Assembly: GCF_018294505.1 (NCBI RefSeq)
Contig: NC_057809.1
Span: 422,180,233-422,244,232, forward strand
Source of the DNA: Triticum aestivum
Taxonomy: Eukaryota; Streptophyta; Magnoliopsida; Poales; Poaceae
DNA: 64,000 nt
Reading direction: 5' to 3'
Each line of letters begins with the position of its first letter. Position 1 is the stretch's first letter. Both the position numbers and the translations under genes were made by a program. The notes under the pieces are model-generated. The model made no database searches. It had not been told where the DNA came from and was given only the letters and a program-made list of their open reading frames with translations. Positions 48,454 through 59,635 of the stretch are shown here, piece by piece.

Positions 48454-48780
48454 TTTGGCCTCTTTGCCCCGGAGCTGCACTTTGGTGGCCTTCTTTGTCC
48501 TCTTTCTCACTTGAGTGTCATCTCCATCAGAATTTCCTTTGGTGACCTTCTTGCCCGCTTGAGCGTCATTTCCATCATCAGACTTCTTGCCCACTTGAGT
48601 GTAATCTACATCAGATTCCTTTGTCCTCTTGACCACTTGAGTGTCATCTCCATCAGATTTTCCTTTGGTCACCTTCCTTGTCTTCTTGCCCGCTTGAGTG
48701 TCATCTCCATCAGATTTTCCTTTGGTGACCTTCCTTGTCTTCTTGCCCGCTTGAGCGTCATCTCCATCTGATTTCTCAAC
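48454..48780 (-). repeat. Tandem repeats coding the lysine-rich tail of the SPO11-like protein
   Basis: About five degenerate copies of a 57-bp unit coding KSDGDDTQAGKKTRKVTKG. The two most alike are adjacent, at about 48655-48770; the others are shortened (VVKRTKESDVDYTQVGKK, NDAQAGKKVTKG). Alternating acidic and basic clusters suggest a disordered, DNA-binding or nuclear-localising tail not typical of the SPO11 core family. Confidence 0.85.
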
Positions 48781-49476
48781 TGCAGTCTTTCTTTTGGGGA
48801 CACCAGGTTTCTCAATGGTGACCATTTCCGGTATGTGCTCAGCCAAGAAGTCTACAGTGTTGCGCGCTAGCGGAAACCTTTGTTCAAAATTCATTCTAAA
48901 CCCATTCTTGGACATAAGTTTCACTTCTTGCACATCTAGCCGATCAAGCAGCTCCTTGTCACGTTCTAAGTCACTTATTAAATTTTTAAGTGTAGTTCTG
49001 TCTCTTTGATTGAGTGGTTGCGAATCCGTCGGACGCCTTGTTCTTGGTCCTGACCTGTTACGATAACAGTGTACCGAATGCATTCCGATCCATTGGAGTG
49101 TTGGCACGGTCACATTGAGATTATCAAACCCTCTTCGCCTTGATCCATTTTTATAGGTCAACATTGTTATTGCTCCCATTGGGTTACAATCTGCAATTCC
49201 ATATACTGGTACTCGTAACTGTCTTGCTAATTTATGTGCAACACCTCTTGTCGCGACATCAGAATGCCCCTTTCCACTCAAAATTATGCACCTATATGTC
49301 TTGTAAAATTCTATTGATACTAGCTTTGACATTATGGCAGCTTTCTCCACGATCAATATGAATCTGATGTCCTTAATTTTTGGCATAATCTTGTTGACTA
49401 GATGAGAATCAGATCAAAACGGTTTTACCCTTAGAGCAATCAATTTTTCGACTGCCATTGACACCCAAGACCACAG

Positions 49477-49721
49477 TGTTAAACGTGATATAATCTTCAC
49501 GTATATACCTTGCGTACAAGGAGAGGAGACCCTGGCTAACCACATGAGGAGTAGTTAGACAAGATACTCATGTAATCTTTATCTTCTTTTATCTTTTGTA
49601 TTTCTTCTCCTCCAAGATGTATCTCTACAACAACTTGTACGCATATCCGGGCTTGCAACCCATCTATATAACATGAAACACGTCGGCCAGGATAGGCAAG
49701 ACGTTTACCGCAAGTCGCACA
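49477..49721 (+). repeat. 5' LTR of the young copia element
   Basis: 245 bp, TGTTAAACGTG...GTCGCACA. A TATA-like CTATATAAC lies near 49663-49671, late in the LTR, so R/U5 is short. Confidence 0.96.
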
Positions 49722-49789
49722 TGGTATACAGAGCCTTCTTCTTCCACCAGAAACCCTAGCTAGTCCATCTCCATCACGTGCGCGCAGCC

Positions 49790-50222
49790 ATGTCTTCCTC
49801 CTCCGCCTCCTTCCAGTCGATGTTCGGTGGTGGAGCCCCGGAGAAGCTCACCCGCACCAACTATGTGCTGTGGCGGACACAGATCACGCCGCAGCTGCGG
49901 GGCGCCGGCGTCTTCCATTATGTCGACGGCACGGCAGCCGAGCCGGCCAAAGACCTCACCACCAAGGACGCCGCCGGCAAGGAGACCACTGAGCCGAATC
50001 CCCTCCATCCGATTTGGGTGAAGGAGGATCAGCAGGTCCTTGGATATCTACTCCAACACTTGTCCAAGGAAGTGCTCGTCACGGTGACCACGATCACCAC
50101 GGCGCGCGAACTCTGGGTGGCGCTGGCGAGCATGTTCTCGTCGCAGTCACTCAGCCGCGTCAACAACATCCGCACAGCGCTGATTAATGCGCAGGAGGGC
50201 AATCAATCGGTGGCCACTTCTT
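49790..50222 (+). pseudogene. Young copia element: gag N-terminus
   Basis: ATG at 49790 (MSSSSASFQSMFGGG). It contains LTRTNYVLWRTQI, the copia gag opening, and the UBN2-type core ([29 protein letters not shown]). A single base missing near 50217 shifts translation to a stop at 50231-50233, whereas the next frame continues the same protein. Except for this, the polyprotein would be uninterrupted. Confidence 0.93.
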
Positions 50223-50229
50223 CGCCGCC

Positions 50230-53200
50230 ATGAGGGGTCTCGCCGATGAACTCGCCGCGGCGGGAAAGCCCATCCAGGACGACGAGCTCATCTCCTACAT
50301 CATCCACGGGCTGGACCAAGAGTACCAGCCCCTCGTCTCCGCACTAGATGCCCGTGTCACCCCGGTAACCCTCGATGAACTTTTTGCCATGCTCAGTAAC
50401 TTTGATCAACGTATGGCGCAGTATCATGGCTCCGGCGGTGGCTTCAAATCGTCGGCCAACTCTACATCCAGAGGCCGCGGTGGTGGCTCTCGCTCGCGCT
50501 CATCTTCCCGCGGCAAGGGAAGGTTTGGCGCCGGCGGTGGCGGCTACTCCAACAGCTCATGCGGCGGCGGACGCTCCGGTAACTTCAAAGGGCGTCGTGG
50601 TGGTGGCAGTGGTGGTTCCAACAGGTCCCGTCCGGACTTGCCTTGCTGCCAAATCTGTGGCAAACCTGGTCATACGGCAAAGGACTGTTGGTACCGCTAC
50701 GAAGAAGATGACGGTGATTCCTCGCAAGATGAAGAGAAAGTTGTTGCGGCGGCCGATGGCTCCTATGGAGTAGACACCAACTGGTACGTTGACAGCGGCG
50801 CCACCAACCACATCACCAACAAACTCGAGAAGGTCACCATGAAGGAGAAATATCGTGGCAAAAATCAAATTCATACGGCCAGTGGTGAAGATATGGGTAT
50901 ACGTCACATTGGCCACTCAATTTTTAATACCCCTAGTTGTAAAATTCATCTCAAAAGAATTCTACATGTCCCTAGTGCTCACAAGAATCTTCTCTCTATT
51001 CATAGAATTGCTATTGACAATCATGTTTTTCTCGAGTTTCATCCTTTCTTCATTTTGATCAAGGATCAGGCCACGAAGAAAGTTCTCTATCGAGGTAGAT
51101 GCGTTCGAGGGCTCTACCCGTTGATTCCGGAGTTTAGAAGATTAAATAAACAAGCTTGTGGTGTCATCAAGCTGTCGTCCACACGATGGCATGATCGTTT
51201 AGGACATGCCTCTTTTTCTTTGGTTGAAAAATTACTTAGGATAAATAAGCTCCCGTTTATTGGTGAGCGCAATATTGAAACTATTTGTGATTCATGTCAG
51301 TGTGCTAAAAGTCATCAATTACCATATCCCATCTCTACTAGTGTCTCCACTAAACCTTTGCAATTGATCTTTTCTGATGTGTGGGGGCCTGCCCCCTCCT
51401 CTGTTGGTAGACACACATATTATGTAAGTTTTATCGATGACTATAGCAAATTTTCATGGATCTATCTTCTCAAAAAAAGATCCGGTGTGTTTCAAGTCTT
51501 TCACAACTTTCAAGCTCTCGTTGAAAGAAAGTTCAACAGCAAGATCATTGCTGTCCAATCGGATTGGAGAGGGGAATACGAGAAACTCAATTCCTTCTTC
51601 CAAATCATAGGTATATCTCACCATGTATCATGCCCACACGCTCACCAACAAAACGGGTCAGCCGAACGCAAGCATAGGCACATTGTCGAGGTTGGTTTGG
51701 CCCTCCTAGCAGGAGCCTCCATGCCTCTTAAGTTTTGGGATGAGGCTTTTCTTACAGGCGTCCACATCATCAACATGCTACCTAGCCGTGTTATCAACAA
51801 TGGAACACCTATGGAACGTCTCCTACATACAAAGCCAGACTATACCTCTCTTCGTGTCTTTGGTTGTGCGTGTTGGCCAAATCTTCGGCCTTACAATAAC
51901 CGCAAACTCATGTTTCGGTCAAAACGGTGTGCCTTTCTTGGATATAGCGCCCAACACAAAGGCGTCAAGTGCCTTGACATCTCTACTGGTAGGGTATACA
52001 TCTCACGTGATGTTGTTTTTGATGAGACAAAATTCCCCTTTGCGGATCTTCATCCTAACGCCGGTGCACTACTCCGCAAGGAAATCTTGCTTCTACCCTC
52101 TCATCTTTCCGGCTATGATCAAGGGGGTATTACAAATTGTGATGATCATATGTTGACTAACCCTACTAATAGCCTTCATGAGTCTTGTGATGATGCAGAA
52201 AACAGTGCAAAAATCGCAGCAGAAAACAATGAAGAAAATGGAGCAGCAGGCCCTCATTTTATGTGTCCTGGCTCGGGGGACATATCTACCTCGGGATTGC
52301 CCCAGGTGCTGCAGCCATGCAGCGGATCTTCCTCGGGATCCGCGTCTGGCAGCAATCCTGCCGGGCCAACCACGGCAGGCGCAGACGCGCGCGGGGCCGA
52401 GTCCGCATCAGCCACGCGGCAAAGGCTGGCGGGCTGCGACGCTTCTCCTCGCGCGCACGACTCCGCGCTCGACAAGCGGCAGGCCGGCACTGGCTCGGGC
52501 CGTGTCCAGCGGGAGGCCCAACTGCATGTGTACACGCGCCGCGCCGCCACTGCTCGTCAGGTGGACGCGGGGACAGATCCGACCAGCCCAGGGCCCAGGC
52601 AATCATTGGGTCGTGATGATGCGACCAGGCCCAGATCTTCTGCGGCGAAATCGTTCCCCACACCACGATCCACGACCACAGAATATCCTACCCCGTCATT
52701 GCCTAGTGACGCTGCCGGCTCTGGAGGCCCGCGCGGATCCTCCTCGGGATCAGGCGAGGATCAGCTTGATCCAGACCCAGGATCTTCTGCGCCGGATCTC
52801 TCTACAGAAGCTCCTGCTGCTACTCCTCCACGTCGAACACGATTGCAACAAGGGTTAATTAAACCTATTGATTATAAACATGTTACAAAATATGGGCTGG
52901 TATGTTCTACAGGTGAATCAGAAGAACCCAATACTCTTGAGGAAGCTTTGGGTGATGCAAATTGGAGAAAAGCAATGCATGATGAAATCATAGCACTTAA
53001 GAAAAATAGAACATGGCATTTGGTTCCTCCACAACGAGGTAAAAATCTTATTGACTGCAAATGGGTCTTTAGGATAAAAAGGAAAGCTGATGGAACCATT
53101 GACCGTTACAAAGCCAGGCTCGTTGCAAAGGGTTTTAAACAACGGTATGGTATTGACTATGAGGACACGTTTAGTCCAGTTGTAAAAGCTGCTACTATTC

Positions 53201-54456
53201 GTCTTGTTTTGTCCATTGTTGTGTCCAGGGGATGGAGTTTACGTCAGCTAGATGTTCAGAACGCGTTCCTTCATGGTGTTCTGGAAGAAGAGGTTTACAT
53301 GAAACAACCACCTGGGTTTGAAAACACACGTGCACCACTGCATGTGTGCAAACTTGATAAGGCATTGTATGGACTAAAGCAGGCCCCAAGAGCATGGTAC
53401 TCTCGCCTCAGTAAAAAGATGCAAGCACTTGGTTTTGTTCCTTCAAAGTCTGACACTTCATTGTTTATTTATAACAAATCAAGTATATCCATATTTGTTC
53501 TCATATATGTTGATGATATAATTGTGACAAGCTCATCTGATGAAGCAATAACTGCACTGTTGAAGGATTTGAGTGCAAAGTTTGCTCTCGAGGATTTAGG
53601 AGATCTACATTATTTTCTTGGCATTGAGGTAAAGCAACACAAGGATGGCCTTCACCTTTCTCAAGAAAAGTATGCAACAGACTTGGTAAAAAAGGCTGGT
53701 TTGCAAAGTTGTAAGCCTGCACCCACTCCCTTATCCAGCACAGAAAAGTTATCCCTTGTTGAAGGAGAGCCTCTGAGTTCAGAAAATGGTACAAAATACA
53801 GAAGCCTGGTAGGTGCAGTACAGTATTTAACACTGACTAGACCAGACATCTCCTTTGCTGTTAACAAAGTATGTCAGTTTCTCCATGCACCTACCACTGT
53901 TCATATGACTGCTGCAAAACGTATAGTAAGATATGTGAAAAATACGTTGAATGTTGGCCTAAATTTCAGCAAGTCATCCTCTACACTTATCAGTGCCTTC
54001 TCTGACTCTGATTGGGTTGGATGTCTAGATGACAGACGTTCAACTGGTGGCTTTGCAGTTTTCTTTAGACCTAATTTAATATCTTGGAGTGCAAGGAAGC
54101 AAGCTACAGTTTCAAGATCCAGTACAGAGGCAGAATATAAGGCATTGGCAAATGCAACAGCAGAAATCATATGGGTGCAGTCAATCCTAAAGGAACTAGG
54201 TATGAAAAGCACTAGAGCTCCATGTTTATGGTGTGATAATCTAGGTGCTACCTACTTGTCAGCAAATCTAGTTTTTCATGCCAAAACTAAACACATTGAG
54301 ATAGATTTTCACTTTGTTCGAGAAAGAGTTGCAAACAAACTTCTGGATATTCAATTTATTCACTCTCAAGACCAAGTTGCTGATGGCTTTACCAAAGCTT
54401 TACCCACAAGAAGTTTTGAGGACTTCAAGCATAATCTCAACTTGATAAAGTTGTGA
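50230..54456 (+). CDS. Young copia element: gag C-terminus to RNase H polyprotein
   Basis: 1408 codons without a stop. In order: rest of gag; a Gly/Arg/Ser-rich linker; CCHC knuckle ([14 protein letters not shown], about residue 140); protease YVDSGATNH (about 187); integrase with zinc module ([17 protein letters not shown]), D in FSDVWGPAP (about 382), D in VQSDWRGEY (about 443) and E in [10 protein letters not shown] (about 477); a long low-complexity Ala/Ser/Pro linker (about 690-880); RT with [10 protein letters not shown] (about 1007) and active site YVDDIIVT (about 1093); RNase H with SDSDWVGC (about 1259), [11 protein letters not shown] and [12 protein letters not shown]. All catalytic residues appear present. 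Only the frameshift before it prevents a full gag-pol product. The first ATG here lies inside gag and is not the natural start. Confidence 0.96.
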   Translation: MRGLADELAAAGKPIQDDELISYIIHGLDQEYQPLVSALDARVTPVTLDELFAMLSNFDQRMAQYHGSGGGFKSSANSTSRGRGGGSRSRSSSRGKGRFGAGGGGYSNSSCGGGRSGNFKGRRGGGSGGSNRSRPDLPCCQICGKPGHTAKDCWYRYEEDDGDSSQDEEKVVAAADGSYGVDTNWYVDSGATNHITNKLEKVTMKEKYRGKNQIHTASGEDMGIRHIGHSIFNTPSCKIHLKRILHVPSAHKNLLSIHRIAIDNHVFLEFHPFFILIKDQATKKVLYRGRCVRGLYPLIPEFRRLNKQACGVIKLSSTRWHDRLGHASFSLVEKLLRINKLPFIGERNIETICDSCQCAKSHQLPYPISTSVSTKPLQLIFSDVWGPAPSSVGRHTYYVSFIDDYSKFSWIYLLKKRSGVFQVFHNFQALVERKFNSKIIAVQSDWRGEYEKLNSFFQIIGISHHVSCPHAHQQNGSAERKHRHIVEVGLALLAGASMPLKFWDEAFLTGVHIINMLPSRVINNGTPMERLLHTKPDYTSLRVFGCACWPNLRPYNNRKLMFRSKRCAFLGYSAQHKGVKCLDISTGRVYISRDVVFDETKFPFADLHPNAGALLRKEILLLPSHLSGYDQGGITNCDDHMLTNPTNSLHESCDDAENSAKIAAENNEENGAAGPHFMCPGSGDISTSGLPQVLQPCSGSSSGSASGSNPAGPTTAGADARGAESASATRQRLAGCDASPRAHDSALDKRQAGTGSGRVQREAQLHVYTRRAATARQVDAGTDPTSPGPRQSLGRDDATRPRSSAAKSFPTPRSTTTEYPTPSLPSDAAGSGGPRGSSSGSGEDQLDPDPGSSAPDLSTEAPAATPPRRTRLQQGLIKPIDYKHVTKYGLVCSTGESEEPNTLEEALGDANWRKAMHDEIIALKKNRTWHLVPPQRGKNLIDCKWVFRIKRKADGTIDRYKARLVAKGFKQRYGIDYEDTFSPVVKAATIRLVLSIVVSRGWSLRQLDVQNAFLHGVLEEEVYMKQPPGFENTRAPLHVCKLDKALYGLKQAPRAWYSRLSKKMQALGFVPSKSDTSLFIYNKSSISIFVLIYVDDIIVTSSSDEAITALLKDLSAKFALEDLGDLHYFLGIEVKQHKDGLHLSQEKYATDLVKKAGLQSCKPAPTPLSSTEKLSLVEGEPLSSENGTKYRSLVGAVQYLTLTRPDISFAVNKVCQFLHAPTTVHMTAAKRIVRYVKNTLNVGLNFSKSSSTLISAFSDSDWVGCLDDRRSTGGFAVFFRPNLISWSARKQATVSRSSTEAEYKALANATAEIIWVQSILKELGMKSTRAPCLWCDNLGATYLSANLVFHAKTKHIEIDFHFVRERVANKLLDIQFIHSQDQVADGFTKALPTRSFEDFKHNLNLIKL

Positions 54457-54467
54457 TTAAGGGAGGA

Positions 54468-54712
54468 TATTAAACGTGATATAATCTTCACGTATATACC
54501 TTACGTACAAGGAGAGGAGACCCTGGCTAACCACATGAGTAGTAGTTAGACAAGATACTCATGTAATCTTTATCTTCTTTTACCTTTTGTATTTCTTCTC
54601 CTCCAAGATGTATCTCTACAACAACTTGTACGCATATCCGGGCTTGCAACCCATCTATATAACATGAAACACGTCGGCCAGGATAGGCAAGACGTTTACC
54701 GCAAGTCGCACA
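54468..54712 (+). repeat. 3' LTR of the young copia element
   Basis: 245 bp, beginning TATTAAACG (TG mutated to TA) and ending GTCGCACA, then the CACAG duplication and SPO11-like coding sequence. Confidence 0.96.
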
Positions 54713-55717
54713 CACAGGACCAATTATCAATCCCTTAGCATCAACGTTGACACCAAATGACCATCTTGTCGCTTGGAGTAGAATACACACTATATCCACT
54801 ATGCCATCAATTAGATAAGGTTTAATAAACAATGGAGTCAGCTCATAAAATAACCCCCTCTTGTCCACTGACGTGTCATAGAAGTGTGCTCGGATAGCTG
54901 TGAGAAATTCGTAAATTTGCTTTGCTTTTGCTTTAGTTGCTTTTTTGGTGGAACAGTATGTTTTGAAACCATCCCCCCTAAGGCAACAGTATGCTTGCAA
55001 TTCTTCATCATAAACTGTATCTCCCAACTCTGGCACAATGAACTTGTGTTTCTTTTTGGTACAACCCTCAAGTTTTTCATTTATCCTCTCAATTATCACT
55101 GAGGGAGGACAATCTTCTACTATGACGTACTTCTCTGTCAAACGTTGATTCGTGTCCATAAAAGGATTTAAGAAGCGTCCTTTAATCAACTTATCAGATA
55201 GGCTGGGGGTATCTGCTAGAAAACGTACATAAAAAGTGTATCAAGCAAACGAAACCGCACTCATTAAAACAAATGGCATGAAAGGCCAAGTTTTACACAA
55301 CTTCAATTAATATATGTTTTTTGTGCTGCACGCAATTATTTGCACACACAAAAAGCATTGACAAGAAAACCGATAGGCATTTTCGTAGCATTGTTTTATT
55401 TATATATTTACATAGCATTTTTTTATTTATATATTTACACAGCATTGTTTTTCACAGCTAAGATTTCCTTGAAAATATGTCAGAATATGGAAAATGTTCA
55501 TCTATCCATAATTAAGATATTTCAACCTTTGGGACCATACCTTCATCAGGTGGGGGCCTGAAAAGTAAGGGATCAGCGTCCGTCCGTCTTGGGATGTCGT
55601 CTTCAGTTGCACGCTCGCCATGTGGTTCAGAATGTTCTCCCATTTTCCTGGAAATGGAAATGAAGAAAATCTTAGACTTGGAAGTTCTATGAAAGGATAT
55701 ATCAGTTCTGAAACTTC

Positions 55718-57538
55718 TTAGATACCTTTTATAGAAAAAGATATAACTTTCTTTGTTTTCTTTTCTACACCCTCCTTAGTGATAGATGTAACCTGCAAAT
55801 ACACCCGAGTTAGAAATATTAGTTCTAGACTGTAAACAAAGCTTGCAAATAGTCAAAGCAAATTACGGGAATCAAACACGGAACATACCCGTTCGTCATT
55901 GATCTCGTACCATTCTCCATTATACTTGGTGAAGCACCAATAGTGCCCACCTTTTGGGCCATACTGCCTATGATGAATGACTCCATATAAGTCATACTTT
56001 TGTTCGACTCCTCCATTAGCACTCACATAAGGTGAAAAGTCGAAATCCATGGGGCAGTCAACATCATGTACGAGCTTAGTAGAACCTTCACCAGTACCAA
56101 CAGGTCGACCAAGACATATGATCAATATTTCTGGACAAGCCACGATTCGAGTTTCCTCACTCTTTTTGTGGAGTGAGCATCTGCATTGAAATCCACAAAT
56201 TGGATCATGTGACTCATCAATAAATTATCATGGGCATTTATGAAAATATTATCACACAAGTGTTTACCCTTCACATCGAGAATTCAATGGTTTTTTCATA
56301 GTGAACGCATCCATGCATTCTTTTAAGCTTTTGAAGCCAACTTGATCCTCAAGCTTGATAGGAATTTCCAACATCTGGAAATCTCTAGTTTCGCCTGCCT
56401 TTTTGAATCCACATTCGCATACATGCTTCAAAGATACGCAATATATACAATTATATTTTTGTTGTAACAAAAGATTACTATGGTTATGAATTTAGAACAA
56501 AACAAAATATACCTCTGTTAGTAATGTTCCAGAAAATAGCTGCTCATATATGTCTATATTTTTGGGGTGCTTCTCTGCAGGAAATTTTGACAATATTGCG
56601 CTACACAGAAACTCACCCATTTAAGTTACTAGAGTTGAAATCTAGCACAGAAAGCAAAAAAGCAAAACTAGATACCCACCACAAAAATTCATCAGCGCTG
56701 AACTGAGAACCAAGACGGTTATTCTTAAAGTCATCACCTAAATCTTCCAAACGATTAAGAATCATAGTAGGAAGAAAAGCTGTTGAACTTTGTAAGTCCT
56801 CTAGAAGGTATCTTCGCAAACAGCAAGATACACACAAATCACCCTCTTCAGGACCTGAACAAACAAACCATATGATATGTTAATTGTATAACTTACGCAT
56901 TTGGCTACATGTAGATACAAGGATGTCAAATACTAAAACTCACATGTTTTCCCATAATCATCTCCAGAAAGATACTTCGAAAAACTTTCAGTGGCCTTTA
57001 AGCATTGTAGGACTGAATTTGCATAACAACTGAAAAAAATATAGTTAGAACAGCAAAAAAAAGACATTGCTTATGGTGAAAATTAATGGTGTAAGGTTGT
57101 ACTTGAGGGATTTATTTAGATGTCCCATGGGTTTGCGCTGCAAAAAATGATATAAGTTGAATACTAAGTTAGGATTTAAGCTAAGCAAAAAGATTACATT
57201 TATGCTCTTATATAGATGATCGATTAATAAATCATACACCTCACTCACATTGTTCTTATCCTTCACAATAACGTGCACGCTGATGTTTTTCTCAAGTTCT
57301 CCAAACACCAAGTCATCCTCTCCGTTTTCCATCTTCAATTCTTTGAAGACAATTATGTGTTGTTTGGAGTCATAAATGGCCCAGTTGTGCAAGTCAGAAT
57401 GGAGGTCTTTCCATGTATATGACTTTCTGTCAATATCCTTTTCTTTGTCCACATCACCCATTTTCTCAGATGAACAACCATTGTGACTACAGTCGTACTA
57501 GATACGAACCCTCAGTTTATGCCTACACATACAATTCA

Positions 57539-57581
<43 letters not shown>

Positions 57582-57669
57582 TACAAGAAAATTGAAAATT
57601 GCGATCAGAACTAAAATAGAAGACAGAACACCAGAACACTTACATAGATTTATCCTTATCAGCTTCCAT
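55718..57669 (-). CDS. Ubiquitin-specific protease (USP/UBP, peptidase C19), nine exons
   Basis: Exons 57669-57644, 57486-57198, 57137-57103, 57029-56944, 56854-56680, 56600-56513, 56425-56268, 56180-55889 and 55792-55718 all have GT donors and AG acceptors and join in phase to 407 codons plus TAA. The enzyme family removes ubiquitin from proteins. The Cys box NCYANSVLQCL (about residue 118) has the nucleophile, with the oxyanion Asn five residues before it. The exact context GHLNKSLNCY differs from the usual GLxNxGNxCY. A zinc ribbon is formed by HVCECG and SRCEGC. The core reads SADEFLCAIL and LFSGTL. The His box reads GPKGGHYWCF followed by GEWYEINDERV. A charged 110-residue N-terminus precedes the domain. 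The domain is compact, and an extra upstream exon cannot be excluded. Confidence 0.85.
57545..57579. repeat. (GA)n microsatellite in intron 1 of the USP gene
   Basis: About 17 GA units, inside the intron 57643-57487. On the transcribed strand it is a TC run upstream of the acceptor CTGTAG. Confidence 0.95.
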
Positions 57670-58832
57670 GATGCTAAATCATGCTCGGTACGTTGATCTT
57701 GGGGACAACGCGTTCACCCTGCTGCACAAGTCCAACAGGCAGTGTGGTTACTGTTGGGTTTAATCACCCTCGGTACTTTGATTTGAGTAGTAAAATTATT
57801 CATCATCCGGCAACACTTTTCAAACGATGTTTTGTAAATATCTAAAGCTAACAACTCAAAGTAAATTATATATAAAACTACCAATTAAAAGTAGACACTA
57901 TTCATCATCCGAGAAACTATTCAAACCATGTCTTGCAAATTTTATCTAAATTGAATCATACAAGTCAGGTGACATTTCAGTTATTAAGTGGAAGAGGTTA
58001 AGAAGACAGGTTACTCACAAGTTAAGGCAACCTGAGTATTGGGAACTGTACCAGAATAACTCAAAAGTCTACAGTAAAAATAACTGTATCAGAATATACC
58101 AAGTCAAGAACTATAAAATTCTTGGGTAGAAATAACTGTGTTAGCCTGCTAGGATATGTAAGACAAGCTAAAGATTAATTAGTTAGTGCGTGGTAGTTGT
58201 TTGGCGGGAGTGGTGGGAATGTGGGCTGCACCAGTTTAAGCAGTAGCATTTGCTTTGAGTAGTATAATATGCCCATAAACAAGAGTTGTGTAAGTCAGGC
58301 AAGAAGGAAGTACAGAAAATAAGCTCGAGCTCGCTGTGTCCTGTGAGTTTCTTTTCTTTTTGCGAGTGGTATCCTGTGAGTTTTTCATGGTGTGTGCAGT
58401 AACATGAGCTGCAGCTCTAACTGCGCGGCAGGCATGGTGAGCAATCTTCAAATCATTCAAAAAAAAAATGAGCTGCAACTCTACATATCCATGCACAGGC
58501 ACATAAAACACAAAATTCAGTACTCCAAAAACAGAAAAATACATGTAGTTAGCAGAAGGTCGGCTAACAAATTTACAAGGGACAGCTTAATGAAGAACTT
58601 GCAATGACCAAACTAAATTAAGAAGATAATATTCTTCCTTAGACCTTGCAATGGCCATACCCAATCAAGAAAAGATGTTACCAAGCAAACCGGACCTATT
58701 GACCCTTTTGCTATGGTAAGGCGTTGAACTTCATATATCCCTTTTTTAGTCAATCCAGAATATCGTACATTCAAACTGAATCATATATTGGGTTTATTAA
58801 TACCTTTGGATTCATTACTGTACAGGAAAAAT
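57670..58832. other. Upstream region of the USP gene, no gene recognised
   Basis: AT-rich DNA that should contain the USP promoter (minus strand). I see no clear TATA box at a sensible distance, and no coding frame or terminal repeat. Confidence 0.45.
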
Positions 58833-59010
58833 GACCTTCTCATTTGGTCAAAAAGTAGTACAATAATATGCAGATTGTGTGATGCAGAATACTTATTTTT
58901 TTGCATGGATAAAAAATACTTGTTGCATTCCAGTTTAAAAGCACTACCAGATCCTTGTGTGACTACGGGCAAAGTATTCCATAAGCTTTTACGCTCAACG
59001 GTGAACATTG
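58833..59010 (-). repeat. Inverted arm of the tandem-array unit
   Basis: The sequence is the reverse complement of the segment around 61945-62125 (and of 59505-59635 plus 60933-60990): for example CTCATTTGGTCA here against TGACCAAATGAG there, and ATCCTTGTGTGACTACGGGC against GCCCGTAGTCACACAAGGAT. Several dozen substitutions are visible. It marks the left boundary of the array as an inverted copy. Confidence 0.88.
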
Positions 59011-59216
59011 GAACTCTCAGGGCATTTTATATTTACCATTAGAGGATCTACATTTCTGTATGACGTGCAAATGTGCAATGTATTGTATCAGATAGGGAGA
59101 TGAGTAAGAACAAGCGTTAACCGGTTCTTATGCTGCTAGACAGAAAATTACATACTCCAGAGACAGAATCAAGATTCTAAGCTAGTAATCAGAAAGGAGC
59201 GCGTGAAGAATAAAAC

Positions 59217-59288
59217 CTTCAGATTAGACTGTCCCGAAGAAGAGGTGGCTTGAACCCTTGCCTTCTTGGGAGCTGATCTTCTGTTAGA
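59217..59288 (-). other. Candidate 72-nt exon, copy 1
   Basis: Bounded on the minus strand by a TACCTTCCAG acceptor and a CTGAAG|GTTTTA donor. Its 24 codons have no stop and give SNRRSAPKKARVQATSSSGQ plus four residues (SNLK). The PKKARV cluster looks like a nuclear-localisation patch. It could belong to a gene whose other exons are outside the window or lost. Confidence 0.45.
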
Positions 59289-59635
59289 CTGGAAGGTAGA
59301 AAAAAACAAGCAAACTCCAATCATGACTCTATTTCATCTTAGTACAAAAGAAGAAACTGCTAACAAAAGTTAATTAATCTCATGGTACTGTCCACATTAA
59401 CATGGATCAAACATGTCAAATAAAAGATTAACACGGATAAAATCCATGTGACATTACACATACAAGTGGACCTCTGCACCCTCCCCTGTGAAAAAAAGGA
59501 TTGTGTTCCAATCTTCAACTTTGAGCACAAAAATATTGTGGAAAACTTCGCGTGTAGTCACACAAGGATCAGGTAGTGCTTTTAAACTGGAATGCAACAA
59601 CAAGTATTATTTATCCACGCAAAAAAAGGTATTCT

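Larger units (their letters stand above)
49477..54712 (+). mobile_element. Young Ty1/copia element inserted in the SPO11-like gene
   Basis: 5236 bp, flanked by CACAG (49472-49476 and 54713-54717). LTRs 49477-49721 and 54468-54712 are each 245 bp and differ at only four positions that I could find (TG to TA at the 3' LTR start, G/A, G/T and T/C), about 1.6 %. The primer-binding site TGGTATACAGAGC matches initiator-Met with one extra base. A GGGAGGAT purine tract precedes the 3' LTR. Coding is almost complete, with a single frameshift between the gag start and the rest. Confidence 0.97.
48451..55643 (-). pseudogene. SPO11 / topoisomerase VI subunit A-like gene, split by a copia element
   Basis: Exon 1 is 55643-55541 (ATG at 55643, MGEHSEPHGER). 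Exon 2 starts at 55212 after a CAG acceptor, runs to 54713, is interrupted by the copia element, and resumes at 49471 at the same codon phase, to a stop at 48451. One extra base near 49411 creates a TGA; otherwise the frame is about 540 codons. The N-terminal half has the DNA-cleaving winged-helix motif KRGLFYEL, with the catalytic Tyr at about residue 158. The Toprim half has LIVEK (Glu, about 243), GKGHSDVATR and a DxD motif that reads ADCNPMG (D295, N297), then TYKNGS and LQWIGMHS. The C-terminal 110 residues are lysine-rich repeats. The family cuts DNA with MTOPVIB-type partners to start meiotic recombination, or in endoreduplication. This copy is probably dead. Plants have several SPO11 paralogs; which one is closest I cannot tell. 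Confidence 0.88.

Noticed and set aside
49711..49735. tRNA gene at TGGTATACAGAGC
   Set aside because: It is the primer-binding site after the LTR; no cloverleaf can be formed.
52178..52858. 226-codon + strand frame within the young copia element
   Set aside because: Overlaps the low-complexity linker of the intact 1408-codon polyprotein in another frame.
55541..55800. A confirmed USP-SPO11 fusion protein
   Set aside because: The only visible splice between the genes leads to a wrong frame with an early stop, so I keep two genes and list the idea only as a finding.
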